Assembly (NCBI GenBank): GCA_025359245.1
Contig: JANYGW010000076.1
Coordinates: forward strand, 1-46,139
Reading direction: 5' to 3'
DNA length: 46,139 nucleotides
Origin: Massilia sp.
GTDB lineage: Bacteria; Pseudomonadota; Gammaproteobacteria; Burkholderiales; Burkholderiaceae_D
The translations under genes were made by a program, and so were the position numbers. The notes beneath the pieces are model-generated. The model was not told the origin of the DNA. It made no database searches and was given only the letters and a program-made list of their open reading frames with translations. Positions 44,327 through 46,139 of the stretch are shown in pieces; position 1 is the first letter of the stretch; every line of letters begins with the position of its first letter.

Positions 44327-46139
44327 GTGAACCAGGCCTTGCGCTACGCGGTGATCGTCGGCGGCGCCGTGGTCAGCATCCTGCTGTTCCTGCTGGCCAC
44401 GGCCAATTCCAATTCCGGTTTTTTCGACCGCTACTATTCCTGGCTGCTGGGACTGAACGCCTCGGTCGCCGCGGCGCTGCTGCTGTTCGTGGTGGTGGCG
44501 CTGGCGCGCCTGTACCGGCGCTACAAGAGCGGCAAATTCGGCTCGCGCCTGATGGCGCGCCTGGTGCTGCTGTTCGCCGGGATCGGCATCCTGCCGGGAC
44601 TGGTCATCTTCCTGGTGTCGGTGCAGTTCGTGTCGCACTCGATCGATTCCTGGTTCAACGTGAAGATCGAGGCGGCGCTCGAATCGGGCGTGAACCTGGG
44701 CCTGGCCGCGCTCGACCAGTCGCTGGGCGAACTCGGTTCGAGCGCCGAAATCACCGCCACCACGCTGGCCGGCCAGGACCGGCGCAGCACCCAGGACATC
44801 CTGGCGCGCCTGATCGACGAGCGCGACGGCATGCTCAGCGCGATGATCGTCGGCGGCGACGGCAAGGTGATCCAGTCGGCCGTGCAGAACCGCCGCCTGC
44901 CGCTCGGCCCCGACCTGCCGAGCGCGCCGATGCTGCTGCAGGCGGTCATGCCGGGCGGGTATGCGCGCACCGAGGGCGCCGACCGCGACTTCAAGGACAG
45001 CGGCGCCAATCCCGGCCAGAGCGCGCTCGACGCCGCCACCGGCCTGCGCCAGCGGGTGCTGCTGGCGATCCCCGAGCCGCCCGGCGCCCAGCCGCGCTTC
45101 CTGCAGGTGATCCAGGCGGTGCCGGCCAACCTGGCCTCGAACGCGCAGGTGCTCAGCACCGCCTACACCGAATACCAGGAACGCTTCGTGGCGCGCGTGG
45201 GCCTGCGCCGCATGTACATCGAAACATTGACGTTGACGCTGCTGCTGGCCATTTTCGGCGCGGTGGCGTCGGCCTTCCTGATCGCCTCGAACCTGGCGCA
45301 GCCGCTGCTGGTGCTGGCCGAAGGCACGCGCGCGGTGGCCGAGGGCGACCTGTCGCCGCGCCCGATCGTGGCCACCTCGGACGAACTGGGCACATTGACG
45401 CAATCGTTCAACACCATGACCGGCCAGCTGTTCGAGGCGCGCAGTTCGGTCGAGCGCAACCGCGCCGCGCTGCAAAGCGCCAAGGCCCACCTCGAGTCGG
45501 TGCTCGAGAACATGTCGGCCGGCGTGATCGTGCTCGACGCCGACTTCAACGTGGTCACCTCGAACGAGGCGGTCGAACGCATCTTGCAGCACGACGTGGC
45601 CGGCCACATGGGTCAGCCGCTGTCCGGCATCGACGGGCTGGACGCGTTTGCGGCAGCCGTCACGCGCGCCTTTTCGGCGCAAAGCGCGCAGTCGGCCGCC
45701 GGCAGCACGCGCAAGCTGGCGCACTGGCAGCAGCAGATCGAAATCCCGCGCCGCCCGGGCGACGAGCATGAACTGACGGTGCTGGCGCGCGGCTCGCGCC
45801 TGCCGGCGCGCGCCGGCAGCGGCTACATCGTGGTGTTCGACGATATTTCGGACGTGATCTCGGCGCAGCGCTCGATCGCCTGGGGCGAGGTGGCGCGCCG
45901 GCTGGCCCATGAGATCAAGAACCCGCTCACGCCGATCCAGCTGTCGGCCGAACGGATGCAGATGAAGCTCGAGTCGCGCCTGGCCGGGGCCGACCTGGAG
46001 CTGCTCAACCGGGGCACCACCACCATCGTCAACCAGGTCGACGCGATGAAACGCATGGTCGACGACTTCCGCGATTACGCCAAGGCGCCGCCGGCGGTGC
46101 TGCAAAAGCTCGACCTCAATTCGCTGATCGACGAGATCC
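44327..46139 (+). CDS. NtrY-like sensor histidine kinase (3' end outside window)
   Basis: At least 604 residues of a membrane histidine kinase are present, running off the end. It begins with a GTG at 44327. Three transmembrane segments lie within the first about 105 residues, then a periplasmic sensor region, a fourth segment at about residues 301-323, a HAMP domain (LAEGTRAVAEGDLSPRP), a PAS domain (VLENMSAGVIVLDADFNVV) and a HisKA domain with the phosphorylated His at about 528 (RRLAHEIKNPLTPIQ). The ATPase domain is beyond the window. The NtrY architecture and DUF4390 neighbour fit the NtrY/NtrX pair; the signal sensed is unknown. Confidence 0.92.
   Translation, partial: MNQALRYAVIVGGAVVSILLFLLATANSNSGFFDRYYSWLLGLNASVAAALLLFVVVALARLYRRYKSGKFGSRLMARLVLLFAGIGILPGLVIFLVSVQFVSHSIDSWFNVKIEAALESGVNLGLAALDQSLGELGSSAEITATTLAGQDRRSTQDILARLIDERDGMLSAMIVGGDGKVIQSAVQNRRLPLGPDLPSAPMLLQAVMPGGYARTEGADRDFKDSGANPGQSALDAATGLRQRVLLAIPEPPGAQPRFLQVIQAVPANLASNAQVLSTAYTEYQERFVARVGLRRMYIETLTLTLLLAIFGAVASAFLIASNLAQPLLVLAEGTRAVAEGDLSPRPIVATSDELGTLTQSFNTMTGQLFEARSSVERNRAALQSAKAHLESVLENMSAGVIVLDADFNVVTSNEAVERILQHDVAGHMGQPLSGIDGLDAFAAAVTRAFSAQSAQSAAGSTRKLAHWQQQIEIPRRPGDEHELTVLARGSRLPARAGSGYIVVFDDISDVISAQRSIAWGEVARRLAHEIKNPLTPIQLSAERMQMKLESRLAGADLELLNRGTTTIVNQVDAMKRMVDDFRDYAKAPPAVLQKLDLNSLIDEI

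Noticed and set aside
43766-46105. 779-residue minus-strand open frame opposite DUF4390 and the kinase
   Set aside because: Antisense shadow with His/Arg/Gln-rich sequence; the plus-strand kinase is unmistakable though it lacks a stop within the window.

Overview
This window is a high-G+C chromosomal segment from a betaproteobacterium. Its gene content and protein sequences best fit Oxalobacteraceae (the Massilia/Duganella/Janthinobacterium group). Pointers are the torF-glnK-amtB-gshA-gshB-EIIA-ptsH-ptsI order, the DUF1840 protein, the birA-coaX-SPOR cluster and the rsmB-DUF4390-ntrY order. The genus is an inference; no 16S sequence is present. Coding density is very high, genes often overlap by 1-4 bases (ATGA/GTGA junctions), and I saw no frameshifted gene.

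Layout. 1-164: the 5S end of an rRNA operon and its terminator. 249-2617: an envelope pair, an EptA-type phosphoethanolamine transferase and a PAP2 phosphatase. 2585-5689 (minus): a hydrolase, a DUF1840 protein, an MFS transporter and a lipoprotein. 5810-9558: a flavin-type stress protein, comM and two unknown exported proteins. 9641-12898: ubiK diverging from a nitrogen-regulated torF-glnK-amtB unit, preceded by NtrC-like sites and a sigma-54 promoter. 12988-19732: glutathione synthesis (gshA, gshB), a PTS phosphorelay with no sugar permease (EIIA, HPr, EI), then metX-metW. 19801-23101: an M48 protease, an RluA-type pseudouridine synthase, xth and pyrE. 23139-28506 (minus): a large beta-propeller-like lipoprotein and gatCAB. 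28827-35647: the rod-shape operon mreB-mreC-mreD-mrdA-rodA-rlpA. 35657-42086: a VOC protein, then on the minus strand argS, a SPOR protein, dsbA, an SDR, birA, coaX and another SPOR protein. 42302-46139: rsmB, a DUF4390 protein and an NtrY-like sensor kinase cut by the window end.

How the parts fit. Three blocks concern nutrient state: GlnK/AmtB with an outer-membrane partner (ammonium), the EIIA/HPr/EI relay (carbon or nitrogen signalling), and the NtrY-like kinase. A second theme is cell-wall growth: MreBCD, PBP2, RodA, a catalytically intact RlpA and two further SPOR proteins. Most of the rest is housekeeping.

I found no prophage, integron, CRISPR array, toxin-antitoxin pair or defence island, and nothing I would call a new system. 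The signals most worth a second look are the sigma-54/NtrC control region with its porin-GlnK-AmtB coupling, two intergenic inverted-repeat elements (14299-14395 and 25113-25212), the Ala/Pro-rich tether on AmtB, the hairpin and mini-ORF before ptsH, and several exported proteins of unknown function.
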